Origin: Nocardioides sp. W7
Lineage (GTDB): Bacteria > Actinomycetota > Actinomycetes > Propionibacteriales > Nocardioidaceae
Direction of reading: 5' to 3'
Assembly (NCBI RefSeq): GCF_022919075.1
Contig: NZ_CP095078.1
Location: 1,426,001 to 1,490,000 of the forward strand
Length of the DNA: 64,000 bases
Both the position numbers and the translations under genes were made by a program. Shown here piece by piece: positions 42,701-49,798 of the stretch; position 1 is the stretch's first letter; every line of letters begins with the position of its first letter. The notes under the pieces are model-generated. The model had not been told where the DNA came from. It saw nothing but the letters and a program-made list of their open reading frames with translations, and did not search any database.

Positions 42701-44294
42701 GTCGACCCACCACCACCTGTGGGCGCGCGACGCGAGCAACCCGTACTCGAACCCGTTGGTCAACGAGCTGATCGACCCCTACCCGAACGTCAAGCTCGTG
42801 CTGTCCGGCCACCAGTCCGGGACGTTCGTGACCTCGCGGACCAACAGCGGCGGCACCCGCGTGTTCTCGATCCTGACCGACTACCAGACCCGGGCCTGGG
42901 GCGGCCACGGCTTCCTGAAGAACCTCAGCGTCGACGCCGAGAACAACCTCATCCACGTCAACACCTACAGCCCCTGGCTGCAGCGGACGACGTCCGACGG
43001 TCGCTGGAGCCAGGAGGTCCCCAAGCCGAACACGCCGGGCTACTGGGGCGAGAACTCGGAGAACTACGTCATCGAGGTGGACCTCGGCGGCGTCCAGGAG
43101 CGCACCCTGGACGCCTCGCGCGTGACGTTCGCCTCCGGCGCGCCGGAGACGATCGGTGACCCGATCACCCTCGTCGGCGACCAGCAGGGCGAGGTCGCCT
43201 TCCACCCGGACCTGGACGTGTCGCAGGAGTGGTACGCCGTCCTGACGGACGGCTCGGGCAACAGGGTCACCTCGAAGACGAACATCGTGCGACGGGTCGC
43301 CTCCTTCGCGATCGGCTACGACCTGGCCGGCGGGGCGCTCCCGGGTGCCGAGAACCCGACGGCGTACACCTCCGAGGACTCCGTCACGCTGGCCGCGCCG
43401 ACGCGCACCGGCTACACCTTCCTCGGGTGGACGGGCCCCGGCCTGACGTCGCCGACGGCGTCGGTCACGATCCCGGCGGGCTCGACCGGCGACCGCAGCT
43501 ACCGCGCGCACTGGGAGGTGACCTCCTACGGGTTGGACCTGGACCTCGCGGGCGGCTACCTCACCCAGGCGAACCCGACCGAGTACACGATCGAGACGGG
43601 TGCGCTGACCCTGCGCAACCCGCGGCGCTCGGGCTACGACTTCGGCGGGTGGACCGGCCCCGACCTGTCCGGGCCGACCGCCTCGGTCACCATCCCAGCC
43701 GGCTCGGCCGGCGAGCGCGCCTACGTCGCCACCTGGACCTCGCGAGGCTTCCCGATCACCTACGACCTCGCCGGCGGCACGGTGACGGGCAACCCGACGA
43801 CGTACACCGTCGAGTCCGCGCCGTTCACGCTGGTGAAGCCCACGCGTCCCGACCACCGGTTCACCGGCTGGACCGGAACCGGACTGAGCCGGAGCGAGAC
43901 CGAGGTCACCGTGGTGCCCGGCACCAGCGGCGCCCTCGCGTTCACCGCGACCTGGGAGCGGCTGCCCCAGGTGGCGTCCTCGGTGGGCGTGAGGCTCGCG
44001 ACGGTCAGACGGAAGCCGACCCATGTCAACGTCACGGTGACGCCCGCAGCCGGTCGGTCCGCGGCCACCGGCAGGGTCGTCGTGAAGCTGACCGGCAAGG
44101 TGACGAGGTGGGTCCAGGGCAAGGCGAGGAAGGTCGTCGTCTCCCGGACCGTCGCGGGCAGGCTCGTGGGCGGTACGGCGCGGATCGCGTTGCCGAGGCG
44201 CCTCGCGGCCGGGCGGTGGAAGGTCGTCGTCACCTACACGGGCGACGCGCAGTACCAGCGCGCCCGCGCGAAGGTCCTCAGGTTCCGACTGTAA
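36774..44294 (+). CDS. Giant secreted protein with two metallophosphatase domains, LamG-like and InlB-type repeats
   Basis: This 2506-residue exported protein has signal peptide MKKPSLRPLALVAAAGLAGS up to ASA. Order: two GLUG-like beta-helix modules (30-403, 404-662), a purple-acid-phosphatase N-terminal Fn3-like domain (674-774), calcineurin-like phosphatase 1 (776-1110; LTDTQ, HAGDVV, GNHDG, THKGP, GHDHYW), DUF2341 (1186-1289), a LamG-like domain (1290-1505), Ig-like and linker domains, phosphatase 2 (1800-2170; HVGDTQ, QAGDWV, GNHDY, STHHH but GHQSG), three InlB-type repeats (2179-2396) and an Ig-like C-terminus like that of its neighbour. It starts 8 bp after the previous stop; a GTG at 36762 overlapping that stop is the alternative. 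It likely acts on extracellular phosphoesters or nucleotides. Confidence 0.83.
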   Translation: MKKPSLRPLALVAAAGLAGSLLGVVGPASAATVPGLAGTGTAADPVVIASAADLTAAAEAVNAQPGTYAALAYRVDADINYQGATFPTFHTFTGTFDGNGHAVSNIGGYATSASTGFFRSATNATIRDLTLVGVNVTVAGDPPTAGHFAAALVETGANVTVSGNSLIDSKVELLRSSITATNSRAAGLVNRISGASVIADNYLDNVDVIGKKYPSGLVNWVSGGSPTIERNLVVNTRVNEDTQGSGSSAAFVVLDPNATTTIRRNVVASGWIYMDANTGANRTFGTGWIAADKDGSATENLVNANNNRTFDDEGHVEQTVKTRGTGDYDLAWDSDIALESVPGDSGTTWRLGHDGSPATPEQLAERPTYEGIGWDFAAGAGTWRWEPVLGHPVPRQAQIPPLMQAGVTGSGTTADPYLIRSVSDLEAMQAAIASDYGVYGSDSFRLAADIDLEGAEFTGVDRFSGTFDGNGHTIANPTYAPSAGSADLGFFRELSGTVRGLTLSGVRLAPVAGTERVAALAVTAAGTTARPATITQVEITDAVLTAPDAAHGAGIVVESGAHTSVHDVDVEVEVTVGDLAAGVVGTVSADGVVRNNLIRQDTALDAASTDAIVGRDLGPETTVSGNVVVGDDGDGLDEHTKSTYTGLGWDFVDAWMWDVDTLLPRIKYVAPEEMPNRITSTFYGDPETQRAFTWYQDLADAVEPGAILSTDPRFPDDATSLFQAAAEESNEGETLYRVIAKNLTPGMTYYYRVGDTFTGKWSENGTFRTADGEDDFSFIGLTDTQARGGASEAAVSARTLDQALKTVPDSEFMVHAGDVVQLSEEELDWTDLFGKAQESLLATTIAPVAGNHDGMPDEFTQHFTLEAVDDQDTSAGVYYSYDYNDAHFAMLNTNEGKGGCQVHGLNNEAGCEIVSDEQVAWLREDVRKARENGAKWIVLTTHKGPFTAGAHPFDAEILKLRERLVPLIDELDIDLVLQGHDHYWSRTKELFSDPSSPVKARVADPASEVIEEVVGGVRVEYKVDPEGTLLVNPGTAGAKHYSQLEDGRPAEISEETYLGLFERLGGGLSFTSNTNPSYLGIEVTDGTLTVNRYEVDGNGRGYFAEGFGIDREMSAVDARLAALPEAADVTLEDAVEVAAARIAVKGLTKAQRGALDHLTRLEDAEARLRVLRGVASADGSEIAWADQGATYRQPVTVTNDQRRTLTDVPVRLEIDDTPDVGAETFALFTERSVPLPVEVETWQPGGTSVVWARLDQLTRQDSQVVWAYFGGLGSPDNDPRDVWSEDFDLVEHFATDVAAGEALTDSTGKVTGTLVGSALDAVTDSGSALPGSGSVRFDASRLQYDGNIGASAKKFTVSGIFSLTPDDMAAISGESNALVARSVPGADEPTMELGMRKTDGLFQALTPFDDATTPIAKDAEPHVVTVTFDEMTYAVFVDGEEASSAMAEGRRFPNLYDAPLTVGDSGVDPDDPNRLLEPFHGVVDELWIASVQFIPELDAFRADNYFGDAVGFGRRETKAADELVLALGRPGDGADVEAGPVDVFGSVSKRSVLTAAIDGKTVFEQQVEAGVFTVPVPVLTTGSGVEVTFTATTTAAPSLDSEPTVRRLDVTDTTAPAVPRTEAQRPANDSLRLQVTPRTDLAETVEAQYYANESVALGAQNLQVRTGETADRVPTALTPLSGTPGSELTPTTVGDDKNPFQIYRITLTEEQVAEDEWHFSWRGRADTRTVSAWVWDTVAQRWVLKESDASPEGSDVNLDVRTTAAEHPVSDERVLTVLVWRGLTELPWAESEDFDDVLPSADDYDWSFNHVGDTQLYSQATPWTMTEQFEYIADKAAERKTAMVVQAGDWVNKEEFEDEWQWRNAEPSAEALEEADIPLAISWGNHDYNESYNGRQMLQKYFPMQRFEDGLEGSPWTFGGSSDIDNYYYTGEINGAKILWLQLGHWSMEPGAENTADGVAWAQSVIGSHRDYSVIMSTHHHLWARDASNPYSNPLVNELIDPYPNVKLVLSGHQSGTFVTSRTNSGGTRVFSILTDYQTRAWGGHGFLKNLSVDAENNLIHVNTYSPWLQRTTSDGRWSQEVPKPNTPGYWGENSENYVIEVDLGGVQERTLDASRVTFASGAPETIGDPITLVGDQQGEVAFHPDLDVSQEWYAVLTDGSGNRVTSKTNIVRRVASFAIGYDLAGGALPGAENPTAYTSEDSVTLAAPTRTGYTFLGWTGPGLTSPTASVTIPAGSTGDRSYRAHWEVTSYGLDLDLAGGYLTQANPTEYTIETGALTLRNPRRSGYDFGGWTGPDLSGPTASVTIPAGSAGERAYVATWTSRGFPITYDLAGGTVTGNPTTYTVESAPFTLVKPTRPDHRFTGWTGTGLSRSETEVTVVPGTSGALAFTATWERLPQVASSVGVRLATVRRKPTHVNVTVTPAAGRSAATGRVVVKLTGKVTRWVQGKARKVVVSRTVAGRLVGGTARIALPRRLAAGRWKVVVTYTGDAQYQRARAKVLRFRL

Positions 44295-44301
44295 CCGCGC
44301 G

Positions 44302-44371
44302 TGTAACGCGCTGTTCGCCCCACTACCCGGCCGTTGCAGCAGGCGGGTAGTGGGGCGATCGTCGCGTTACA
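44302..44371. terminator. 70-bp two-tier hairpin ending the giant-protein operon
   Basis: Outer arms TGTAACGCG (44302-44310) / CGCGTTACA (44363-44371) and inner arms CGCCCCACTACCCG (44316-44329) / CGGGTAGTGGGGCG (44344-44357) are both perfect, separated by 5-base bulges on each side, with a 14-base loop. It lies 8 bp after the stop codon and before the next promoter. A smaller alternative stem GCGCGT-GTA-ACGCGC (44297-44311) overlaps its left edge. Confidence 0.7.
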
Positions 44372-44402
44372 GCTCGTCCGTCGGGAGCCCCCTATCGCAA
44401 AT

Positions 44403-44421
44403 CTAGAACGTGTTCTAGTGT
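44403..44421 (+). promoter_or_regulatory. KstR-like operator overlapping a leaderless -10
   Basis: CTAGAAC-GT-GTTCTAG (44403-44418) is a perfect palindrome containing TnnAACnnGTTnnA. TAGTGT (44416-44421) overlaps its right end and lies 7 bases before the ATG at 44429, the same layout as at 28588. Confidence 0.75.
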
Positions 44422-44428
44422 GCGACGC

Positions 44429-45529
44429 ATGTCACAGGTCATCCCCGAGAAGCCGCTCCGCGTCGTCGTCTGGTCGACCGGAACCATCGGTCGGCACGCC
44501 ATCGCCGGCGTCGACGCGCACCCCGATCTCGAGCTGGTCGGGGTCTGGGTCAGCAACCCGGACAAGCACGGCAAGGACGCCGGGGTGCTGGCCGAGCTCG
44601 GGCGCGAGCTGGGGATCACGGCCACCACCGACCGGGACGAGCTGATCGCGCTGGCGCCGGACGCGATCGTGCACACCGCGATGGCCGACGACCGCGTCTT
44701 CGAGTGCATCGAGGACCTGATCTCGTTCGTCGAGGCCGGCATCAACGTGACGTCCAGCGGCCCGGTGCTGCTGCAGTGGCCCGAGCAGATCCTGCCGCCG
44801 GAGTTCATCGCGCGGATCGAGGACGCCTGCGAGCGCGGCAACGCCAGCCTGCACATCAACGGCATCGACCCCGGCTTCGCCAACGACGTGCTGCCGCTGG
44901 TGATGACCAGCCTCTCCCGGCGTATCGACGAGGTGCGGGTGATGGAGATCTGCGACTACTCGACGTACTTCCAGCCGGTCGTGATGAACGACCTGTTCGG
45001 CTTCGGCCGGCCGATGGACGAGGTCGGGGCGATCTTCGCGCCCGGCATCCTCGGCATGGCCTGGGGCAGCGTCGTACGCCAGCTCGCCGCCGGCCTTGAC
45101 ATCACCCTCGACGAGCCGCTCACCGAGGAGGTCGACCGCCGGCCCGCCGAGTGGGACACCGACAACGTCAGCGGCGACGTCCGGAAGGGCACCATGGGCG
45201 CGGTCCGGTTCCAGGTGATCGGCAAGGTCGACGGCGTCGCGCGGGTGGTCCTCGAGCACATCACCCGCACCGACCCCGACCAGGTGCCGGAGTGGGAGCA
45301 GCCGCCCACCGGCGGCGACGGCGGCTACCGGATCCGGATCACCGGCGAGCCGATGATGCAGGTCGACTTCACCCACCACGGCGAGCACGGCGACCACAAC
45401 GTCAGCGGCATGATCACCACCGCCCAGCGCATCGTCAACGCGCTCCCGGCCGTGGTCGCGGCCGAGCCGGGCCTGGTGCGGGCCATCGACCTGCCCCTCG
45501 TCACCGGCCGCGGCCTGGTGAGCAAGTGA
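44429..45529 (+). CDS. DapB-like NAD(P)H-dependent oxidoreductase, paralogue 2
   Basis: This 366-residue protein is a paralogue of the one at 24753; both share the DapB-like Rossmann start ([20 protein letters not shown] and [10 protein letters not shown]) and [33 protein letters not shown] segment follows the Rossmann half. It is probably transcribed without a leader from a KstR-like-controlled promoter; the ATG at 44429 is preferred over the GTG three codons upstream inside the -10. The TGA overlaps the SDR start. A role in steroid or lipid breakdown is inferred from the operator. Confidence 0.82.
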   Translation: MSQVIPEKPLRVVVWSTGTIGRHAIAGVDAHPDLELVGVWVSNPDKHGKDAGVLAELGRELGITATTDRDELIALAPDAIVHTAMADDRVFECIEDLISFVEAGINVTSSGPVLLQWPEQILPPEFIARIEDACERGNASLHINGIDPGFANDVLPLVMTSLSRRIDEVRVMEICDYSTYFQPVVMNDLFGFGRPMDEVGAIFAPGILGMAWGSVVRQLAAGLDITLDEPLTEEVDRRPAEWDTDNVSGDVRKGTMGAVRFQVIGKVDGVARVVLEHITRTDPDQVPEWEQPPTGGDGGYRIRITGEPMMQVDFTHHGEHGDHNVSGMITTAQRIVNALPAVVAAEPGLVRAIDLPLVTGRGLVSK

Positions 45530-46350
45530 GCGGCATCCTCGACCGCTTCGCGGTCACCGACCAGGTCGCGATCGTCACCGGCGCGGGCCGCGGCCTCGGC
45601 GCCGCCACCGCCGTCGCGCTCGCCCAGGCCGGCGCCGACGTGCTGATCTCCGCCCGCACCGAGCGCCAGCTCGACCGGGTCGCCGAGCGGGTCCGCGAGA
45701 CCGGGCGCCGCTGCCTCGTCGTCCCGGCCGACCTCAGCGACCTCGACGCGGTCGCGGGCCTCGCGCAGGCGGCGTACGACGAGTTCGGCCGGCTCGACAC
45801 GGTCGTCAACAACGTCGGCGGCACCTTCCCGACGGAGTTCCTGAAGACCTCGAACGAGTTCCTCAACGAGGCGTTCAGCTTCAACGTCACCACCGCGCAC
45901 GCGCTGAGCGTGGCCGCCGTACCCCTGATGCTGAAGGGTCTCGACGAGGACGACCACCGGCAGAGTCAGAAGTCCATCGTCACCATCAGCTCGATGATGG
46001 GCCGTACCGCCGACCGCGGCTTCGTCGCGTACGGCACCGCGAAGGCGGCCCTCGCGCACTGGACGAAGATGGCCGCCCAGGACCTCGCCCCGAGGATCCG
46101 GGTCAACGGCATCTACGTCGGCTCCATCCTCACCAGCGCGCTCGAGTACGTCGCCGGGCAGCCGGAGCTGATGAGCCAGCTCGAGACGAAGACGCCGCTG
46201 GGCCGGGTCGGCGAGCCCGAGGACATCGCCGCGGGCGTGCTCTACCTGGCGTCCCGGGCCGGGCAGTACGTCACCGGAAAGCTCCTCGAGATCGACGGCG
46301 GGATCCAACAACCGACCCTCGACCTCGGGTTCCCGGACGTGGGGGCCTAG
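45526..46350 (+). CDS. Short-chain dehydrogenase/reductase, paralogue 2
   Basis: This 274-residue classical SDR has cofactor motif [13 protein letters not shown] instead of NNAG and active site [20 protein letters not shown]. The end reads [20 protein letters not shown] and GKLLEIDGG. It overlaps the DapB-like gene by 4 bp (GTGA), repeating the gene order at 24753-26629. Its TAG stop overlaps a -10 element for the next gene. Substrate unknown; probably a hydroxyl group on a large alicyclic or acyl-CoA substrate. Confidence 0.9.
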   Translation: MSGILDRFAVTDQVAIVTGAGRGLGAATAVALAQAGADVLISARTERQLDRVAERVRETGRRCLVVPADLSDLDAVAGLAQAAYDEFGRLDTVVNNVGGTFPTEFLKTSNEFLNEAFSFNVTTAHALSVAAVPLMLKGLDEDDHRQSQKSIVTISSMMGRTADRGFVAYGTAKAALAHWTKMAAQDLAPRIRVNGIYVGSILTSALEYVAGQPELMSQLETKTPLGRVGEPEDIAAGVLYLASRAGQYVTGKLLEIDGGIQQPTLDLGFPDVGA

Positions 46351-46353
46351 GGT
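46348..46353 (+). promoter_or_regulatory. -10 element of a leaderless promoter for the MBL gene
   Basis: TAGGGT begins with the TAG stop codon of the SDR gene and ends 7 bases before the GTG at 46361. Confidence 0.45.
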
Positions 46354-46360
46354 CGGATAC

Positions 46361-47431
46361 GTGCCGTCGTCAACCAGTTCCACGTCCACCGCCCACGCCA
46401 TCTCGCCGGACTCCGGCACCCACTGGAGCGCCGAGGGGGCGTGGCGGGTCGCCGAGGGGATCCACCGGATCCCGCTGCCGCTGCCGATGGACGGCCTGAA
46501 GGCGATCAACGTCTACGTCATCGAGACGCCCGACGGGCTGACCCTGATCGACGGCGGCTGGGCGATCACCGAGGCACGCGAGCTGCTCGACCGCTGCCTG
46601 CGCGAGGTGGGCTACGGCTTCGGTGACATCCGCCGGTTCCTGGTCACCCACGTGCACCGCGACCACTTCACCCTGGCCACCGTCCTCGGCCGGGAGTACG
46701 GCGCCGAGGTCGCGCTCGGCCTCGGCGAGAAGCCGGCGCTGGAGCTCCTCAACGACGAGAACCTCGACCGCAACCCGTTCGCCGACGTACTGGTGACGGC
46801 CGGTGCCCGCGAGGTCGCCGACCAGTGGGTCGCGGCGCAGACCGACGAGAAGCCCGACCTGAGCCTGTGGGCGTTCCCGACGACCTGGCTCGACGGCGAC
46901 CACCGCATCGAGGTCGGCCACCGCACGATCGACGCCGTGCACACCCCCGGGCACACCCCGGGCCACTTCGTCTTCGCCGAGCAGCAGGAGGGGGTGCTCT
47001 TCGCGGGCGACCACGTGCTGCCCACGATCACCCCGTCGATCGGCTTCACGGTGCCGCCGCCGGCGACCCTGCCGCTCGGTGACTTCATGGCCTCGCTGGC
47101 CAAGGTGCGCGCGCTGCCGGACCTGCGGATCCTGCCCGCCCACGGCCCGGTGTCCCCGTCGTCGCACCAGCGGGTCGACGAGCTGCTGGCCTTCCACGAG
47201 CACCGCCTCGACCTGAGCCTGGTGTCCCTGGCCGGCGGTGCACGCACGGCGCACGTCGTCGCCCAGGAACTTCCGTGGACCCGTCACGACCGGGCCTACA
47301 CCGAGCTCGACCTGTTCAGCCAGGGGATGGCCTCGATGGAGACCAAGGCGCACCTGGAGCTGCTGGTCGCGCAGGGCCGTGCCACCCGCACCGAGGACGC
47401 CGACGGCGTGATCTTCACGGCGGCTCCCTGA
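46361..47431 (+). CDS. MBL-fold metallo-hydrolase
   Basis: This 356-residue metallo-beta-lactamase-fold hydrolase has zinc motif HVHRDH (His97, His99, Asp101, His102), a downstream metal His in TPGHTPGHFVF, metal Asp in LFAGDHVLP and a final His in LPAHGPV. A C-terminal helical domain (winged-helix-like, SQGMASMETKAHLELLVAQG) is typical of the LACTB2/CMLE-like group acting on thioesters or lactones. It follows the DapB-like/SDR pair by 10 bp, so it may be both co-transcribed and separately started. Confidence 0.88.
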   Translation: MPSSTSSTSTAHAISPDSGTHWSAEGAWRVAEGIHRIPLPLPMDGLKAINVYVIETPDGLTLIDGGWAITEARELLDRCLREVGYGFGDIRRFLVTHVHRDHFTLATVLGREYGAEVALGLGEKPALELLNDENLDRNPFADVLVTAGAREVADQWVAAQTDEKPDLSLWAFPTTWLDGDHRIEVGHRTIDAVHTPGHTPGHFVFAEQQEGVLFAGDHVLPTITPSIGFTVPPPATLPLGDFMASLAKVRALPDLRILPAHGPVSPSSHQRVDELLAFHEHRLDLSLVSLAGGARTAHVVAQELPWTRHDRAYTELDLFSQGMASMETKAHLELLVAQGRATRTEDADGVIFTAAP

Positions 47432-47450
47432 CCGCGTAGGTTCCGGGGGC

Positions 47451-47939
47451 ATGTCGTACCCCGACCCCCGCTACCTCGGCGAGACCGGTGAGCCCAGTGC
47501 CTGGTTCCGTCCGGCCGGTACGCCGCCCGACCTGCCCCGGCCGGGCGGCGCGGCGCACTACCTCGCCACCGGCGCCCAGACCGACGGCCGGTTCGGGCTC
47601 TACCGCTGGGACATGGGACCCGAGCCGTCCGGCGCCCAGCCGCACTTCCACCGCACCATCAGCGAGTCGTTCTTCGTCCTCTCCGGCGAAGTCCGGCTCT
47701 ACGACGGCAGGGAGTGGGTCGACTCCCGCCCCGGAGACTTCGCCTTCGTCCCCGAGGGCGGCGTGCACGGCTTCCGCAACGAGTCCGGCGCGGACGCCTC
47801 GCTGCTGATCCTGTTCGCGCCGGGCGCGCCCCGTGAGGCCTACTTCGAGGGCCTGGTCGAGATCGCCGAGGGGCGCTGGCAGCCGAGCCACGAGGAGCTG
47901 CAGGCGTTCCTGGAGGAGCACGACAACCTCTACATCTGA
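47451..47939 (+). CDS. Cupin-domain protein
   Basis: This 162-residue single cupin has metal-binding residues in PHFHRTISESFFVLSGEV (motif 1) and PGDFAFVPEGGVHGFRNESG (motif 2). No catalytic activity can be deduced; such proteins include small dioxygenases and sugar isomerases. TAGGTT lies 8 bases before the ATG, which may be a leaderless -10. It is 19 bp behind the MBL gene. Confidence 0.85.
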   Translation: MSYPDPRYLGETGEPSAWFRPAGTPPDLPRPGGAAHYLATGAQTDGRFGLYRWDMGPEPSGAQPHFHRTISESFFVLSGEVRLYDGREWVDSRPGDFAFVPEGGVHGFRNESGADASLLILFAPGAPREAYFEGLVEIAEGRWQPSHEELQAFLEEHDNLYI

Positions 47940-48007
47940 GCCGGCTCCGGGCGAGGTTGAGCCGGCGCCGACCCAGCAGTCTTCCCAGGCAACGCCAGTC
48001 CCCTCAT

Positions 48008-48442
48008 TCAGACCCGACCCGGCCGCCGCATCGGCAGGTGCGGGATCCCGTCCTCCAAGAACTCCGGCCCGGACACGGCGTACCCGAAGCCGGCGTACCA
48101 GCCCGCGAGCGGCGCCTGCGCGTCCAGCACCGAGGGCCGCGGGCCGACCACGTCGAGGGCGGCCCGCATCAGCGGGTCGGCGAGGCCCTGCCCGCGGGCC
48201 GAGCGGGCCAGCACCACGCGCCCCACCCGGGCGAGGTCGCCGTCGTCGAGCACCCGGAGGTAGCCGGCGACCGCGTCGTCGAGCAGTCCCACCACGTGCC
48301 GGGTGCCGGGCTCGAGGTCGCGGCCGTCGAGGTCGGGATAGGGGCACGCCTGCTCGACCACGAACACGTCCTGCCGCAGCCGCCACACGTCGTACGCCGT
48401 CCGCGCGTCGAGCTGGTCGAAGGTCAGCGTCCTGATGTCCAT
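48008..48442 (-). CDS. ElaA-like GNAT N-acetyltransferase
   Basis: This 144-residue GNAT protein has the ElaA-type start LRQDVFVVEQACPYPDLDGRD, acetyl-CoA loop RVVLARSARGQGLADPLM and C-terminal GWYAGFGYAVSGPEFLEDGI. The substrate is unknown. TAGGGT lies 6 bases before the ATG, so its mRNA is likely leaderless. It is transcribed away from the thiamine transporter operon. Confidence 0.87.
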   Translation of the reverse strand: MDIRTLTFDQLDARTAYDVWRLRQDVFVVEQACPYPDLDGRDLEPGTRHVVGLLDDAVAGYLRVLDDGDLARVGRVVLARSARGQGLADPLMRAALDVVGPRPSVLDAQAPLAGWYAGFGYAVSGPEFLEDGIPHLPMRRPGRV

Positions 48443-48448
48443 CAGGGA

Positions 48449-48454
48449 ACCCTA
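48449..48454 (-). promoter_or_regulatory. -10 element of a leaderless promoter for the GNAT gene
   Basis: TAGGGT on the minus strand is 6 bases upstream of the ATG at 48442. Confidence 0.45.
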
Positions 48455-48487
48455 GGAGGAGGCCGGGCCTGGGCGGGCGCTGCATGC

Positions 48488-48569
48488 TCATCACGGCATG
48501 CAGACGAACTTGCACTGCCCACGGCGTACCCGCCGTGGCAACCGAGAACTGGTCTGCATACCGTGATGA
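48488..48569. repeat. Hairpin repeat element, copy B (inverted relative to copy A)
   Basis: Arms TCATCACGGCATGCAG (48488-48503) and CTGCATACCGTGATGA (48554-48569) pair with one mismatch and enclose exactly 50 bp, as in copy A. Read on the minus strand it matches copy A: CAGACCAGTTC after the left arm, then CCACGG-N-GGGTACGCCGTGGG in the centre. It lies between the GNAT gene and the TPP riboswitch. Confidence 0.83.
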
Positions 48570-48621
48570 AGCGACAACCCCCGGGGACGACCCCCGGCAG
48601 CCAGGGCGTAGCCTGGCCGTT

Positions 48622-48711
48622 CACGACAGGGGAGCACGCGCGAGCGTGCTGAGAGTGCGGAAGAGCCGCAGACCCTCGAACCTGCTCCGGTTAGCACCGG
48701 CGAAGGGAGTC
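48622..48711 (+). ncRNA. TPP riboswitch (THI element)
   Basis: The conserved core is present: ACAGGGGAGC at the 5' side, GTGCTGAGAGTGCGG (pyrimidine-sensor arm), CCGCAGACCCTCGAACCTG, and CTCCGGTTAGCACCGGCG with the closing GAAGGGAG. The closing GGGAG is also the ribosome-binding site, 6 bases before the ATG at 48716, so TPP binding probably hides it and shuts off translation. This assigns the downstream transporter to thiamine uptake. Confidence 0.96.
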
Positions 48712-48715
48712 CGGA

Positions 48716-49798
48716 ATGACGCTGTCCACCCGTGCGCGCGCCCAGGCGGTCGCACTCACCACCACCGGCACGCTGCTGCTCGCGTCCTGCTCGCTGAGCG
48801 GGGGTGACAGCAGCGAGGCGAGCGGCGTCGACGGGGGGAACACCCCGACCGAGGTCGTGCTGATCACCCACGAGTCGTTCACGCTCCCCGAGGAGCTGAC
48901 GGAGAAGTTCGAGGCCGACACCGGCCTGAGGCTCACCGTCCGCGCCGCGGGCGACGCCGGCACGCTCACCAACAAGCTGGTCCTGACCAAGGACAGCCCG
49001 ACCGGCGACGTCGCCTTCGGCATCGACAACACCTTCGCCTCGCGCGCGGTCGACGAGGGCGTGTTCGCGCCGTACGCCCCGACGCTCCCCGAGGGCGCCG
49101 CGGACTTCGCGCTGACGGGCGACGGCGCCGACGTACTGGCACCGGTCGACGCCGCGCACGTGTGCGTGAACATCGACGACACCTGGTTCGCCGAGGAGGG
49201 CGTCCCCGCGCCGGCCACGCTCGCCGACCTGGCGAAGCCCGCCTACCGGGACCTCTTCGTGATCCCCGGGGCCACCACCAGCTCGCCGGGCATGGCCTTC
49301 CTGCTGGCCACGATCGCCGAGTACGGCGACGACTGGCCCGACTACTGGACCGACCTGATGGCCAACGGCGCCAAGCTGACCGACGGCTGGTCGGACGCCT
49401 ACCAGGTCGACTTCACCCAGGGCGGCGGCGAGGGCGACCGGCCGATCGTCGTCTCCTACGACTCCTCGCCCGCGTTCACCGTCGACGGCGCGGGCGGGAC
49501 CACCACCAGCGCCCTGCTCGACACCTGCTTCCGCCAGGTCGAGTACGCCGGCGTGCTGGCCGGCGCCGAGAACCCCGAGGGCGCCGAGCAGGTCGTCGAC
49601 TGGCTGCTCAGCGACGAGGTGCAGGCGGCACTGCCCGACAGCATGTACGTCTTCCCCGTCTCCTCGGCGGTCGAGCTGCCCGCCGACTGGGCGTCGTTCG
49701 CCACGCAGCCGGAGACGCCGTACGACGTCGACCCGGCCGAGATCAGCGAGAACCGCGACGACTGGCTGCGGGAGTGGAGCGACGTCACGAGCCGATGA
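48716..49798 (+). CDS. thiB: Thiamine ABC transporter substrate-binding lipoprotein
   Basis: This 360-residue extracytoplasmic binding protein has a lipoprotein signal ending in LLLASC (lipidated Cys25). It belongs to the ThiB/Fe3+-type family: VVLITHESFTLPEELTEKFE, DVAFGIDNTFASRAV, HVCVNIDDTWFAEEG and DRPIVVSYDSSPAF match thiamine-binding homologues. It is the first gene behind a TPP riboswitch and is coupled to the permease gene by ATGA overlap. Confidence 0.93.
   Translation: MTLSTRARAQAVALTTTGTLLLASCSLSGGDSSEASGVDGGNTPTEVVLITHESFTLPEELTEKFEADTGLRLTVRAAGDAGTLTNKLVLTKDSPTGDVAFGIDNTFASRAVDEGVFAPYAPTLPEGAADFALTGDGADVLAPVDAAHVCVNIDDTWFAEEGVPAPATLADLAKPAYRDLFVIPGATTSSPGMAFLLATIAEYGDDWPDYWTDLMANGAKLTDGWSDAYQVDFTQGGGEGDRPIVVSYDSSPAFTVDGAGGTTTSALLDTCFRQVEYAGVLAGAENPEGAEQVVDWLLSDEVQAALPDSMYVFPVSSAVELPADWASFATQPETPYDVDPAEISENRDDWLREWSDVTSR

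Noticed and set aside
30991..44024. Very long open frames on the minus strand opposite the two giant genes (about 1955 and 2423 codons)
   Set aside because: They are antisense shadows in GC-rich sequence: composition is dominated by Arg/Gly/Val/Asp, with no domain motif or start context, whereas the plus strand has signal peptides and repeated domains.
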